Source of the DNA: Thiomonas delicata
Lineage (GTDB): Bacteria; Pseudomonadota; Gammaproteobacteria; Burkholderiales; Burkholderiaceae_C
Direction of reading: 5' to 3'
Assembly (NCBI RefSeq): GCF_900088825.1
Contig: NZ_LT592171.1
Location: forward strand, 1,280,664-1,344,663
DNA length: 64,000 bases
Positions 29,939 to 38,925 of this stretch are shown in pieces (the first letter of the stretch is position 1; every line of letters begins with the position of its first letter). Position numbers and translations under genes: made by a program. The notes beneath the pieces were generated by a model that was not told the DNA's origin, did not search any database, and was given only the letters and a program-made list of their open reading frames with translations.

Positions 29939-30961
29939 ATGATGCAAGATCGCTTCAATGCGTTGCGTCCGGCGCATGGTCGCAAGACCGCGGCCGACGC
30001 AGTTCCATGTTCCGCGCCGCGCTTATCCCTCGCCATCGCCACCCGAATCCGCCGCCCATGGCTGCGTTTCGGAGGGTGGCTCCTGGCGGGCGCGCTTGGT
30101 TTGGCAACCAGTGCGCAAGCGGCCCCCGCACAGACCTCGCCGCCCCTGGTGCTCGGGGTCCAAAACGGACGCGTGCAGGAAGACGCGGTCTCCGTGTTCA
30201 ACACAGCACAGCTGCTCGCCAACATGATTGGTACCGCGACCGGGCGCAAGGTCATCTGGGAAGCCAATTACGCCAAGGCCGACACGGCCAAACAAGCGCA
30301 GGCCGGGGCACGCTTCGACTTCGTGTTCAGCAAGCCCCCCAACCTCACCGCCACGCTTCTCTCCCAGGGCTGGAAACTGGTGGCCGCTGCGAAGCCTCCC
30401 GTCGAATTCGGGACCGATCTCATCGCCCAATCCTGCCCGGGCAAGCCGGGACAGGTGCTATTGGGTGGCCCGACCTTGGTCATCTTGGGTACCAGCGAGG
30501 CATCGAGCCATGCCTCCTGCGTCCCCGTCGCCGATGTCTGGAAGTCGCCGGCAGCCGTCCTGTTGACCGCGAGCAAGGGCAGTCTGGTCGACAAAATGGC
30601 GCAGAAAATGTGGTTGCAGCGCTCTGGCGGCAAGGTCCCGCCGATCGTCTACACCCAATATCAAAACGCCGTCACCGATCTCATGGCCAGCACGCACGTG
30701 GCCGTGATCGGTACCGTCACTCCGCTTTTCTCCAAGCAGTGGCAGGCCCATGGCGGGATCATTCTGGCGCACCAAGCCATGCCCTTCTGGGCCTTGCTGG
30801 CCGCCCCGGACGTCCCCGCCGAGACCGTGGACAAGGTGCGCTCGACCTTCCTCGACGGATCCTCGCACGCCGTGGACAAGGCCTTGCATATTCCGGGCTG
30901 GGAAGCCGGCAGCCCCAAACCTTATGCCGAATTCATTCAATGGCTGAAATCCAAGGAATGA
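29939..30961 (+). CDS. PhnD-like periplasmic substrate-binding protein
   Basis: About 340 residues. A long basic N-terminus precedes a signal segment (FGGWLLAGALGLATSAQAA). The mature part starts PLVLGVQNGRVQEDAVSVF and resembles phosphate/phosphonate-type (PhnD, PF12974) binding proteins, with LLANMIGTATGRKVIWEANY and the closing helices LHIPGW...EFIQWLKSKE. There is no permease or ATPase gene beside it, so it is an orphan. It may serve as a sensor input rather than a transporter part. It ends 10 bp from the convergent HD-GYP gene. Confidence 0.75.
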   Translation: MMQDRFNALRPAHGRKTAADAVPCSAPRLSLAIATRIRRPWLRFGGWLLAGALGLATSAQAAPAQTSPPLVLGVQNGRVQEDAVSVFNTAQLLANMIGTATGRKVIWEANYAKADTAKQAQAGARFDFVFSKPPNLTATLLSQGWKLVAAAKPPVEFGTDLIAQSCPGKPGQVLLGGPTLVILGTSEASSHASCVPVADVWKSPAAVLLTASKGSLVDKMAQKMWLQRSGGKVPPIVYTQYQNAVTDLMASTHVAVIGTVTPLFSKQWQAHGGIILAHQAMPFWALLAAPDVPAETVDKVRSTFLDGSSHAVDKALHIPGWEAGSPKPYAEFIQWLKSKE

Positions 30962-30971
30962 GTCTGCAAGG

Positions 30972-32183
30972 CTAGCCGAGAAAATCCTCCACATTCGACA
31001 CGCCCCAAGTGGCCGGATTCTCGGGACTGGCAACGCGGTCCTGGTTGCCGGCGAGGGACAGGTCCACCACCTTGGGCATGATGTAGGCGCGTGCCTTGGC
31101 GGAGAAGAACGCCCTGACCTTGGGCCGCAGCAAGGAAGATTCCCCCTGCTCGATCACCACCCCCATGAGGCCGGATTCGAGCCGTACGAAACTGCCGATC
31201 GGGTAAATCCCCACGCTTTTGACGAAGGCGTGAAAGATGCGTTCATCGAGGTGGTCCTGCGTCCACGTGGCCATCTTGCGGAGCGACTCGGTGGGGTCCC
31301 ATCCCTTCTTGTAGGGCCGGTTGGATGTGACGGCGTCATAGATGTCGCACACCGCGCCCATGCGCGCATACTTGGAAATGTTCTCGCTGGACAAGCCGTG
31401 GGGATAGCCGGTGCCATCGAGCTTCTCGTGGTGGCGCAGGCAGACATCCAGCGCCATCTCGCCGATGCCGCCCATGTCTTGCAGGAGCTTGTGGCCTGCC
31501 TCCGGATGGCGCTTGATGACCTCGAATTCCGCGTCGCTCAGTCGCCCGGGTTTGTTGAGGATCTGGGGGGGAATCCGGGCCTTGCCCAGGTCGTGCAACA
31601 TGCCGGCAAGACCCGCTTCGCGGGTTTCAACCTCGTCGAACCGGAGTTGCCGCGCCAGGGCCATCATCAAGGCGCAAACCGCGACGGAATGCATATAGGT
31701 GTACTCGTCCGCGGTCTTCAGACGCGCCACGCTGATGAGCGCCCAGGGATTGCGATCGAGCGAGTGCGAGATCTCTTCGACGAGCTTCTCGGCACTGTGC
31801 CGATCGACGGCACGGCCCAAACGGGCCTCGGCGAACATTGTGCGCACGATGGATTTGGAGTGCGAGTAGATCCGTGTCGCGCGGGCCATTTCCTCCATCA
31901 TGGAACTGCGCGCCGGCGCGGTGACAGCCGACTCTTGCTGCGATGTCGTCCCGTTTTCGGCGTCGAGCTGCCGAGTGCCCTTCTCGCTTTCGTGTGCGAC
32001 GTCCAGGCCTTTGTCCGTGTCGATCCATACCTCCTCGATGTCACTGGCGAGGATGGACTCGATTTCGGCACGATCCTGAATCAGGAAGGATTTGCGCCAG
32101 AACGGATGATCCATCCAGGATCCCTCCAGCTTCTGGACAAACATCCCCTCGCGCAACCGCCTGGAATTTATTTTTCTCAGCAT
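30972..32183 (-). CDS. DUF3391/HD-GYP domain protein, probable c-di-GMP phosphodiesterase
   Basis: 403 residues. The N-terminal DUF3391 domain starts MLRKINSRRLREGMFVQKLE and includes IEEVWIDTDKG. A central HD-GYP domain has HSVAVCALMMALA, the metal pair in GMLHDLGKARIP, H in IKRHPEAGHKLL and the diagnostic HHEKLDGTGYPHGL. SNRPYKKGWDP follows. All metal ligands of an active HD-GYP enzyme are visible, so hydrolysis of cyclic di-GMP is expected. Cytosolic, with no membrane segments or receiver domain. Confidence 0.9.
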   Translation of the reverse strand: MLRKINSRRLREGMFVQKLEGSWMDHPFWRKSFLIQDRAEIESILASDIEEVWIDTDKGLDVAHESEKGTRQLDAENGTTSQQESAVTAPARSSMMEEMARATRIYSHSKSIVRTMFAEARLGRAVDRHSAEKLVEEISHSLDRNPWALISVARLKTADEYTYMHSVAVCALMMALARQLRFDEVETREAGLAGMLHDLGKARIPPQILNKPGRLSDAEFEVIKRHPEAGHKLLQDMGGIGEMALDVCLRHHEKLDGTGYPHGLSSENISKYARMGAVCDIYDAVTSNRPYKKGWDPTESLRKMATWTQDHLDERIFHAFVKSVGIYPIGSFVRLESGLMGVVIEQGESSLLRPKVRAFFSAKARAYIMPKVVDLSLAGNQDRVASPENPATWGVSNVEDFLG

Positions 32184-32355
32184 AGGTCGTGTCTGGCGGC
32201 GCCCCATCCAACCCCCATGGTCTGGACATGGCCCGGCCGTGAAGATCGCATGACGCGCCCGGCCCTCGGCTTCCGTCACATTCCGCGCCTGGCTCCTTGC
32301 GCGGCGCGCGATCCGGCGTGTTGAGCGGCCGCAGCGAGATGAGCATATTGCAAGC

Positions 32356-32829
32356 TCAGTTCCTGCGCGCCATGCGGTCTTCCAGTTCCCCCACGGCCGC
32401 GGACAGGCCGTTTGCGGTTTCGGTGATGAGCTGGGCCTGGGTTTGTTCGAGCTGGGCCATGCGGGCCAGCAGCTCGTTCTTGTGCGCGTTCATCTGCTCG
32501 GCCACGCGGTTCAGACCGGCTTCGAGACTTTGCTGCAGCTGGGTGATGCGCGAGCTTTCCGCCTTGTCGGCCCGTTCGCGCTGAGCCTGCAGTTCCTTCA
32601 TCTGCCGGCGGCCTTCGAGCAGGGCCGAGGTGCGCACATAGAACGCGAAGCCGAGGAAAACCAGCGCGAGCAACGCGCTCAGGGCCAGCATCACCAGACC
32701 GAGCGGCGCTTGGACCGACGTGAAACCCAGCGTCAGGGAGGTGCTGGCGGTGAAGGCGGCCCAGTTCAACGCCGCGAATGCGGCCAGCAGCGCGAACAGC
32801 ACGATGAGCAGGATGGAGCGGAAACCCAT
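32356..32829 (-). CDS. LapA-like membrane protein with coiled coil
   Basis: 157 residues. Two membrane helices (ILLIVLFALLAAFAALNWAA and LGLVMLALSALLALVFLGFA) form a LapA/DUF1049-like module. A cytosolic heptad-rich coiled coil follows (RQMKELQAQRERADKAE to about 150). By analogy it may take part in envelope assembly, but the exact role is unknown. GGGAG lies a few bases before the ATG. It follows metC in the same direction after 46 bp. Confidence 0.7.
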   Translation of the reverse strand: MGFRSILLIVLFALLAAFAALNWAAFTASTSLTLGFTSVQAPLGLVMLALSALLALVFLGFAFYVRTSALLEGRRQMKELQAQRERADKAESSRITQLQQSLEAGLNRVAEQMNAHKNELLARMAQLEQTQAQLITETANGLSAAVGELEDRMARRN

Positions 32830-32875
32830 GATGTTCTCCCTTGTCGGTCTGAATGATTCTTGCCGGGTCGACGAC

Positions 32876-34099
32876 TCAGCGCAACGCCACACGCATGGCC
32901 TGGGCGATGTCGGCGATCAGGTCGTCCGGATCTTCCAGCCCGATGCACAGGCGCACCAGCGGGCTTGCATAGGGCCAGGCCCCGCCGCGCATGGTCGCCG
33001 CATCGTAGGGTACGGCCAAACTCATCGGGCCGCCCCAGGAATAGCCGATCTTGAACAGCCGCAGCGCGTCGACGAAGGCATCGACCCGCCGCGCATCGAC
33101 CTGCGGCTGAAAGGTGAAGCTGAACAGTCCCGCTGCGCCGCTGCAGTCGCGCACCCAGTGGGCATGGCCCGGGCTACCCGGCAGCGCCGGGTGCAGCACG
33201 ACCTGAACCTCGGGCTGCTCCCGCATCCAGGCCGCGATGCGCCGGGCGGACCGGTCGTGCGCGGCATAACGCAGGGCCAGGCTGTGCAGGCCGCGCAGCA
33301 CCAGCGTCGCGTCGTCCCCGCCCACCCCCAGCCCCAGGCGCATATGGGCATAGAGCAGGCGTTCGTGCAGGGCCTCGTTGCAGGTCATCACGGCCCCCAT
33401 CAACACATCGGCCCCACCGGACTGGTATTTGGTGAGAGCCTGCATGGAGATGTCGATGCCGAGATCGAAAGGCTTGATCGCCAGGCCGGCGGCCCAGGTG
33501 TTGTCGATGGCGGTGGTGATGCCGTGCCGCCGGGCGATGGCGACGAGACCGCGCAGATCCGGCATTTCCAGGGTCACCGAGCCGGGCGCCTCCAGCCACA
33601 GCAGGCGGGTGCGCGGCGTGATCGAGTCCTCCACCGAGGCCGGGTTCATCGGGTCGTAGAGGCTGGCGCGAATGCCCAGGCCGGCAAGAAGGCGTTCGGC
33701 CAGTTCGCGGCTGGGACCATACACATTGGCCGGCAACAGCACGCCGTCGCCCTGTTCCAGCAGGGCCAGGTCGACGAGGGCGATGGCCGCAAGGCCCGAG
33801 GGGCAGAGCATGCAGTGCGCGGCGCCCTCGATCTCGGCCAGACGCGCTTCCAGCGTGAAGGTCGTCGGCGTGCCGTGCAGGCCGTAGGTGTAGCCGGTCT
33901 TGTGGCGCCAGTCGCGCGCGCGCATGGCCGCCACGTTCGGGAAGATGACGGTGGAGGCACGGTGCGTGGCCGGCTGCACGCTGTCGAATCCGGCAGGTGG
34001 CTGATAACCTGCGTGCTGCAAACGCGTGGCCAGGCGCAGACCGTCGGGGCCCGCCGCGGGGTTCTGTTCTAATTGCGGCTCATGTGTGTCATTGGACAT
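32876..34099 (-). CDS. metC: Cystathionine beta-lyase (PLP-dependent)
   Basis: 407 residues of the Cys/Met-metabolism PLP family. An N-terminal extension precedes VQPATHRASTVIFPN. The substrate region YTYGLHGTPTTFTLEARLAE is typical of MetC-type lyases. The cofactor lysine lies in SMQALTKYQSGGADVLMG near residue 220. It cleaves cystathionine to homocysteine in methionine synthesis. The start MSNDTHEPQ is the first strong ATG. Divergent from the CorC-type gene across 341 bp. Confidence 0.88.
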   Translation of the reverse strand: MSNDTHEPQLEQNPAAGPDGLRLATRLQHAGYQPPAGFDSVQPATHRASTVIFPNVAAMRARDWRHKTGYTYGLHGTPTTFTLEARLAEIEGAAHCMLCPSGLAAIALVDLALLEQGDGVLLPANVYGPSRELAERLLAGLGIRASLYDPMNPASVEDSITPRTRLLWLEAPGSVTLEMPDLRGLVAIARRHGITTAIDNTWAAGLAIKPFDLGIDISMQALTKYQSGGADVLMGAVMTCNEALHERLLYAHMRLGLGVGGDDATLVLRGLHSLALRYAAHDRSARRIAAWMREQPEVQVVLHPALPGSPGHAHWVRDCSGAAGLFSFTFQPQVDARRVDAFVDALRLFKIGYSWGGPMSLAVPYDAATMRGGAWPYASPLVRLCIGLEDPDDLIADIAQAMRVALR

Positions 34100-34306
34100 G
34101 CGTGAAGGTTCTCCATCGAAACATTCGATCTCTGTACGGCCATGGCCCAAGCATAAGACCAGGCTCGAACCGCAACCACGCTGCCCGCTGCATTGGACCC
34201 TTCGCCTGAACCCGCGCCCCGATCGCCTTTGAGTGCCCCAGGGGCGGCACACCGCCCCGCCCCCCATGGGGGTCAAAAACACTTGGGGACGGCCCGGCGT
34301 TTTTTT

Positions 34307-34330
34307 GCGGGCTGCAAGCTTGCAGCCCGC
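34307..34330. repeat. Perfect 24-bp palindrome in the metC/CorC divergent region
   Basis: GCGGGCTGCAAG followed by its exact complement CTTGCAGCCCGC, with T7 immediately on its left on the plus strand. Because the T-run lies 5' of the palindrome on the plus strand and reads as A on the minus strand, it is not an intrinsic terminator in either direction. It could be an operator for the divergent genes. The rest of 34100-34440 is GC-rich and shows no gene. Confidence 0.55.
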
Positions 34331-34440
34331 GTCCGTGCGCCCTCCTCCCTCTTCTCCACCGTGGAATCAAGCCAGCGTACCGCGTGGCGTGCGGCTGACC
34401 CTTGCCCGCACGCGCCACGCCTGCACCCCAACCTTCTGCC

Positions 34441-35769
34441 ATGACGACGGAAATCCTGATTCTCCTGGCCCTGATCGTGCTCAACGGCCTGTTCGCGATG
34501 TCGGAAATCGCCCTGGTCACGGCCCGGCGCGCGCGCCTGACCGCGATGGCCGAATCCGGCAGCGTTCCGGCGCGCGCCGCGCTGCAGTTGACCGAGCAGC
34601 CCACGCGGCTGCTGTCCACGGTGCAGATCGGCATCACGTCCATCAGCGTACTCAACGGCATCATCGGCGAGGCGGCGTTCTCGAAGCCCATCAGCCTGTG
34701 GCTGCAGAGTCTCGGGCTGTTGCCGCAGTTTGCCAACATCGCCGGCACCGCGCTGGTGGTGCTAGTCATTACCTATCTGTCCATCGTCATTGGCGAGCTG
34801 GTGCCCAAGCGCCTTGGGCAGCTGGCGCCGGAGAAGATCGCCCTGGTCATGGCGCAACCCATGCTCGTCCTCGCGCGCAGCGTGTCGGTGTTCGTCAAGC
34901 TGCTGTCGTTCTCCACCGACTTGCTGTTGCGCCTGCTGCGCGTGCGCACGGATGCGCCGACGCATGTGACCGAGGAAGAAATCAATGTCGTGCTGGAGGA
35001 AGGCTCGGACGCCGGCGTGATCGAGGTGCAGGAGCACGAGATGGTGCGCAACGTGTTCCGCCTCGACGACCGCCAGATCGCCTCGCTGATGACGCCGCGC
35101 AACGAGATCGAGTTCCTGGACGTCGAGGACCCGCTGGCCGACAACCTGGCCAAGATCGCGCAGTCGCCGCATTCGCGTTTTCCGCTGGTGCGCGGCGATC
35201 TGGACGACGTGCTCGGCCTGGTGTCGACCAAGGAACTGCTCGGCCGCTTCATCCGGCGCGAGGGCATCGAGGACCTGAGCAAGGCGTCGAGCCACGCCAT
35301 CTTCGTGCCCGAAAGCCTCACTGGGCTGGAACTGCTGCAAACCTTCAAACAAAGCGCGGACCACACCGCGCTGGTGCTGGGCGAATATGGCCAGACCCTG
35401 GGCATCGTCACGGTGCAGGACATCCTGGAGGCCATCGCCGGCGAGTTCAAGAGCCATCCGTCCGAGGAGCCCTGGGCCGTGCAGCGCGACGATGGTTCCT
35501 GGCTGCTGGACGGCCTGATTCCGGTGGGCGACCTGAAGGACAAGCTGGGATTGAAATCCCTGCCCGAGGAGGAGAAGGCGCGCTACAACACGCTGGCCGG
35601 CATGCTCATGCTGCTGCTGGCACGCCTGCCACACACCGGCGACCACATCGACTGGGGCGACTGGCGTTTCGAGATCGTGGACATGGACGGCAAGCGCATC
35701 GACAAGGTGCTGGTGTCACGCCCGGACGCGGCCAAGCCGCCGGACGATTTGCCGCCTGACGCCGACTGA
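34441..35769 (+). CDS. CNNM/CorC-type membrane protein with CBS pair (hemolysin-like)
   Basis: 442 residues. The DUF21 (CNNM) transmembrane domain starts MTTEILILLALIVLNGLFAM, with SEIALVTARRARL and the conserved IGITSISVLNGIIGEAAF. Two CBS domains (MTPRNEIEFLDVEDPL, and the second around LVLGEYGQTLGIVTVQDIL) and a C-terminal CorC/HlyC domain (DDGSWLLDGLIPVGDL) follow. Families of this architecture (YfjD/CorB/PaeA) are linked to Mg2+ or polyamine/cation export. The hemolysin name is historical. Confidence 0.88.
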   Translation: MTTEILILLALIVLNGLFAMSEIALVTARRARLTAMAESGSVPARAALQLTEQPTRLLSTVQIGITSISVLNGIIGEAAFSKPISLWLQSLGLLPQFANIAGTALVVLVITYLSIVIGELVPKRLGQLAPEKIALVMAQPMLVLARSVSVFVKLLSFSTDLLLRLLRVRTDAPTHVTEEEINVVLEEGSDAGVIEVQEHEMVRNVFRLDDRQIASLMTPRNEIEFLDVEDPLADNLAKIAQSPHSRFPLVRGDLDDVLGLVSTKELLGRFIRREGIEDLSKASSHAIFVPESLTGLELLQTFKQSADHTALVLGEYGQTLGIVTVQDILEAIAGEFKSHPSEEPWAVQRDDGSWLLDGLIPVGDLKDKLGLKSLPEEEKARYNTLAGMLMLLLARLPHTGDHIDWGDWRFEIVDMDGKRIDKVLVSRPDAAKPPDDLPPDAD

Positions 35770-35775
35770 ACAAGC

Positions 35776-36456
35776 TCACCTCAAAGATTTCACAGTCGGT
35801 CGGTCGGAAAGTCCGCTGCGTGCCTGCGTGCAAGGGCCGTGTGCCATAAAACGGTCCATCTGCAGCACCGTCGCCCCGCAAGCCTCGACGAAACCTGTGT
35901 CATGGCTGGCGAACAGGGTCAAGCTTTGTGGCCCGCGTGCCCGGATACGTTGAGCCAGGAGTTCTCGCGTTCGCGCGTCCAGGCCGTTGGAAGGCTCGTC
36001 CAGCAGCATCACGCGGGGTTCGCCGATCCAGGCGGCGCAGAGCAGGAATTTCTTTTGCGTGCCCAGCGACATGGCACCGAAGCGGGTCTGCATGTACGGG
36101 CTCAGGCCGAGTTGCGCGGTGAGATCGAGCATGGCGGAATCGACCTTGGTCTTTTTGGCCATCGCGACGAAATCCAGTAGGTCCCATCCGCCCATGAACG
36201 GGTAGATAGGACTCTCATCAGGCACATAAGACAGTCGCTGACGGGCTGCGAGCGGATCGGTGTTGAGGTTGATGCCGTCGATCCAGACATCGCCGGCGTC
36301 GGGGGCGATCGCCCCTGAGAGAATGCCCAGCAGCGTGGATTTGCCGCTGCCATTCGCCCCTTGCAGGGCATAGACGCCGGGAGCCAGATCGTCGCCAATG
36401 CCGCCGAATACCAGGTGCCAGCCGAACGCCTTCGTGACATCAGTGAATCGCAGCAT
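35776..36456 (-). CDS. ABC transporter ATP-binding protein
   Basis: 226 residues with one nucleotide-binding domain. Walker A is QGANGSGKSTLLG near residue 37, the signature is degenerate (GAMSLGTQKKF, with SLGTQ replacing SGGQ), Walker B is RVMLLDEPSNGLD and the switch His is in FASHDTGF. It resembles CcmA/YhaQ-type exporter ATPases. It pairs with the permease gene upstream, 10 bp away. ATG at 36456 is preferred over an upstream TTG. The substrate is unknown. Confidence 0.82.
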   Translation of the reverse strand: MLRFTDVTKAFGWHLVFGGIGDDLAPGVYALQGANGSGKSTLLGILSGAIAPDAGDVWIDGINLNTDPLAARQRLSYVPDESPIYPFMGGWDLLDFVAMAKKTKVDSAMLDLTAQLGLSPYMQTRFGAMSLGTQKKFLLCAAWIGEPRVMLLDEPSNGLDARTRELLAQRIRARGPQSLTLFASHDTGFVEACGATVLQMDRFMAHGPCTQARSGLSDRPTVKSLR

Positions 36457-36466
36457 CGGCGCGCTC

Positions 36467-37708
36467 CTATCGAACAACCGCCGCCATCGCCACGCCGGAC
36501 CAGGCGCTGGCCAGGAGGACCCCCAGCAAAACGGCTTGCCGCCCGCCGTAGATCAACGGGAATCGCAACAAGGCCAGCAGTGCGAAATAGGCCAGGGTCA
36601 GGGCCAGCAGCGGCATGGCGGCTGAGCCGAGATGCAGACCCAGTGGAATCAGTAAAACCGCCAGCGGCACCGCGCCCAACGCGACGATGAAAGCTGTATC
36701 TTGTACCGCCCAGAAGTGTGTTGGGAGAGGCAGTGCGCGCAGATAGGACAGCACCGGCAGATGTGCCGATCGCAGAATGCGGTAAAGACCGCCGATGATC
36801 AGGGCCACGGCAGCCATGGCGAGGATGGCGGTGGGCAAGGCACGGGTGTCGTAGGCAAAGATCTGCATCAGCACGTCGGCGCCCAAAACCAGCCCCATGG
36901 CCATCACCATGCGCAAAGCCGTGCTCCCGGCGTGCTGCAACCCCAGGACCTGGATCTGCATACGCCTGGCCGGTGGCAAGAACCGGAAGAACTGCCGAAG
37001 ACGGTTTTTTCTTCCAGTCGAGGCGCAGCGCAGCATGGCCTGGCGCAAGGACTTGAACAGGCCCGGCGGAACGCACAGGAAGGACATGCCGAAAAGCACG
37101 CAGGCGCCAAGGGCTAACCAGCCCGCCGCGCTGGCCGGACGGGTCAGGCTCCAACTCAGCACCCCATCGGCCAGGCCAATCGCGGGCACAGCCGCAGGGT
37201 GTCGCTCCAGCACGCCGAGCTGGGCGAGCAGCACAAGGCTGGCCAATGCTCCCGCCGAAGCGAGCAGGAACGCGATGGATATCGGTCCGAACATGCCTGC
37301 GGGCGCGACCATGAGCAAGGCTACGACCGGGACCAGTAAAAGACTGTTGGCGGGCAATAGCACCGACACGCTCACCCAGCGCCGCTCGCGCAGAGAAATC
37401 GGCAACGCTTGCGCATAGACCATGAATTCACCGCCGAGTATGTGACGGCGTTGCACCATGACCCAGACGAGCGCGATGCCCTGAATCAGCACGATGCGCT
37501 CGAAATGCCAAAGGCTGTCGCTGCCGAGACGCAGAACCATCATCAACGGCATGGCAAGGCTCATCACCAGTTTGCCGACCGGCGTTCCAATCGGCACGAA
37601 CACGCCTGCGATGGCGAATAGTTGCCAATGCCGCACCAGGACGCGGCCGGTAGCGGCGGCATACCAGCGCATGCGCAGAAGGGTCAGTTGGCGGTACATG
37701 CCGAACAC
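36467..37708 (-). CDS. ABC exporter membrane subunit (DUF6136-like)
   Basis: About 413 residues, almost wholly hydrophobic with roughly ten membrane helices, arranged as two similar hydrophobic halves joined by a basic loop (STGRKNRLRQFFRFLPPARR). There is no enzymatic motif. It is tightly linked to the ATPase gene. The first codon of the open frame is GTG at 37708, and ATG at 37699 (MYRQLTLLRMRW) is equally possible. The 218 bp upstream to livM show no gene. Confidence 0.7.
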   Translation of the reverse strand: MFGMYRQLTLLRMRWYAAATGRVLVRHWQLFAIAGVFVPIGTPVGKLVMSLAMPLMMVLRLGSDSLWHFERIVLIQGIALVWVMVQRRHILGGEFMVYAQALPISLRERRWVSVSVLLPANSLLLVPVVALLMVAPAGMFGPISIAFLLASAGALASLVLLAQLGVLERHPAAVPAIGLADGVLSWSLTRPASAAGWLALGACVLFGMSFLCVPPGLFKSLRQAMLRCASTGRKNRLRQFFRFLPPARRMQIQVLGLQHAGSTALRMVMAMGLVLGADVLMQIFAYDTRALPTAILAMAAVALIIGGLYRILRSAHLPVLSYLRALPLPTHFWAVQDTAFIVALGAVPLAVLLIPLGLHLGSAAMPLLALTLAYFALLALLRFPLIYGGRQAVLLGVLLASAWSGVAMAAVVR

Positions 37709-37926
37709 GTATCCAATCGATGCCTCCTATCTTACTCAGACGGCCACCGATACAACCCGTTCGCGGCGAGTGATTGGAGACACAACACGGCGCGCATTCC
37801 GCCTGGGTTCCCAGTGATCTTCCTGCAGGGGATGGAGAACGCACGAAGAAAGTTGATTGGCTTCCTGATGAGGCCCTTGGAAGGCGGCAGGCAGCTATCC
37901 GTGCCGCCCGAGTCCCTGCCCCGCCA

Positions 37927-38925
37927 TCATCCTCCGGACGGCTGCGCCCCGCGCAAGCGGGCGCGCAGTTCGCCCACGATGCCGCGCCGGAACAGCAGCA
38001 CGCAAAGCACGAAAATCGCGCCGATCACCATGCTCACCGAATCGTTGAGCTGGCTGAACCAGTGGATGCCAGTACTGTGCTCCAGAAACCGGGCGATGGT
38101 GCCCATCTTCTCTTCCAGCACGGTGATGATGACGGCACCGAGGATGGGGCCGAGGTCGGTGCCAAGGCCGCCCACCAGGGTCATGAGGATGACCAGGCCG
38201 GACGTGCTCCAGTGCACATCCGTCAGGGTTTCGAAACCCATCACCAGCGCCTTCATGGCACCGGCCAGGCCGGCGAATCCTGCCGACAACAGGAACACGC
38301 CGAGCTTGTAGCGGTTGGCGCGATAGCCAAGCGAAACGGCGCGCGGCTCGTTCTCGCGCACCGCCTGCATCACTTGACCGAAAGGCGAATTCACCACCCG
38401 CCGCATGAACCACCAGCTGGCAACGAACACCACGAGCACGACGTAGTACATCACGCGATCGGATTGCAGTGACAGGCCGAACAAGCTGCCGCGCGGAATG
38501 CCCTGCAAACCGTCCTCGCCGCCCGTGAAGTTGGCCTGCAAACAGTAGAAATACACGATCTGCGCCAGCGCCAGCGTGATCATCGAGAAGTAGATGCCCT
38601 GCCTGCGCACCGCCAGCACCCCCATGACCAGGCCGATGCCCAGAGCCGCCAGCACCCCCAGCAACACCCCGGCCGGCGTGGGCCAGCCCCAGGCGGTGAG
38701 CGCCAGCCCGGTGAGATAGCCCGCGCCGCCGAACAAGGCGGCATGGCCGAAGGAAATCAGCCCGGCATAACCGGCCAGAAGATTGAAGGCGCAGGCGAAC
38801 AGGGCAAAGCACATCATGCGCATGCCCAGTACGGGATAGAGCCCCAGCCAGGGCGCGGCCACGGCCAGGAGCAGCAGAACCCAGGCGACGTAAGCGGGTA
38901 AGCGTGTGCGCCAGAGCATGGTCAT
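37927..38925 (-). CDS. livM: Branched-chain amino acid ABC permease LivM
   Basis: 332 residues with about nine membrane helices and the LivM hallmarks NLLAGYAGLISFGHAALFGG near residue 50 and the cytoplasmic coupling segment AVRENEPRAVSLGYRANRYK near residue 200. It forms the inner-membrane channel with LivH. Its start overlaps the livH stop by 4 bp. Last gene of the livGFKHM operon. Confidence 0.92.
   Translation of the reverse strand: MTMLWRTRLPAYVAWVLLLLAVAAPWLGLYPVLGMRMMCFALFACAFNLLAGYAGLISFGHAALFGGAGYLTGLALTAWGWPTPAGVLLGVLAALGIGLVMGVLAVRRQGIYFSMITLALAQIVYFYCLQANFTGGEDGLQGIPRGSLFGLSLQSDRVMYYVVLVVFVASWWFMRRVVNSPFGQVMQAVRENEPRAVSLGYRANRYKLGVFLLSAGFAGLAGAMKALVMGFETLTDVHWSTSGLVILMTLVGGLGTDLGPILGAVIITVLEEKMGTIARFLEHSTGIHWFSQLNDSVSMVIGAIFVLCVLLFRRGIVGELRARLRGAQPSGG

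Noticed and set aside
34300..34330. Palindrome plus T7 as an intrinsic terminator
   Set aside because: The T-run precedes the stem on the plus strand and reads as A on the minus strand, so it cannot form a U-tract after the hairpin.
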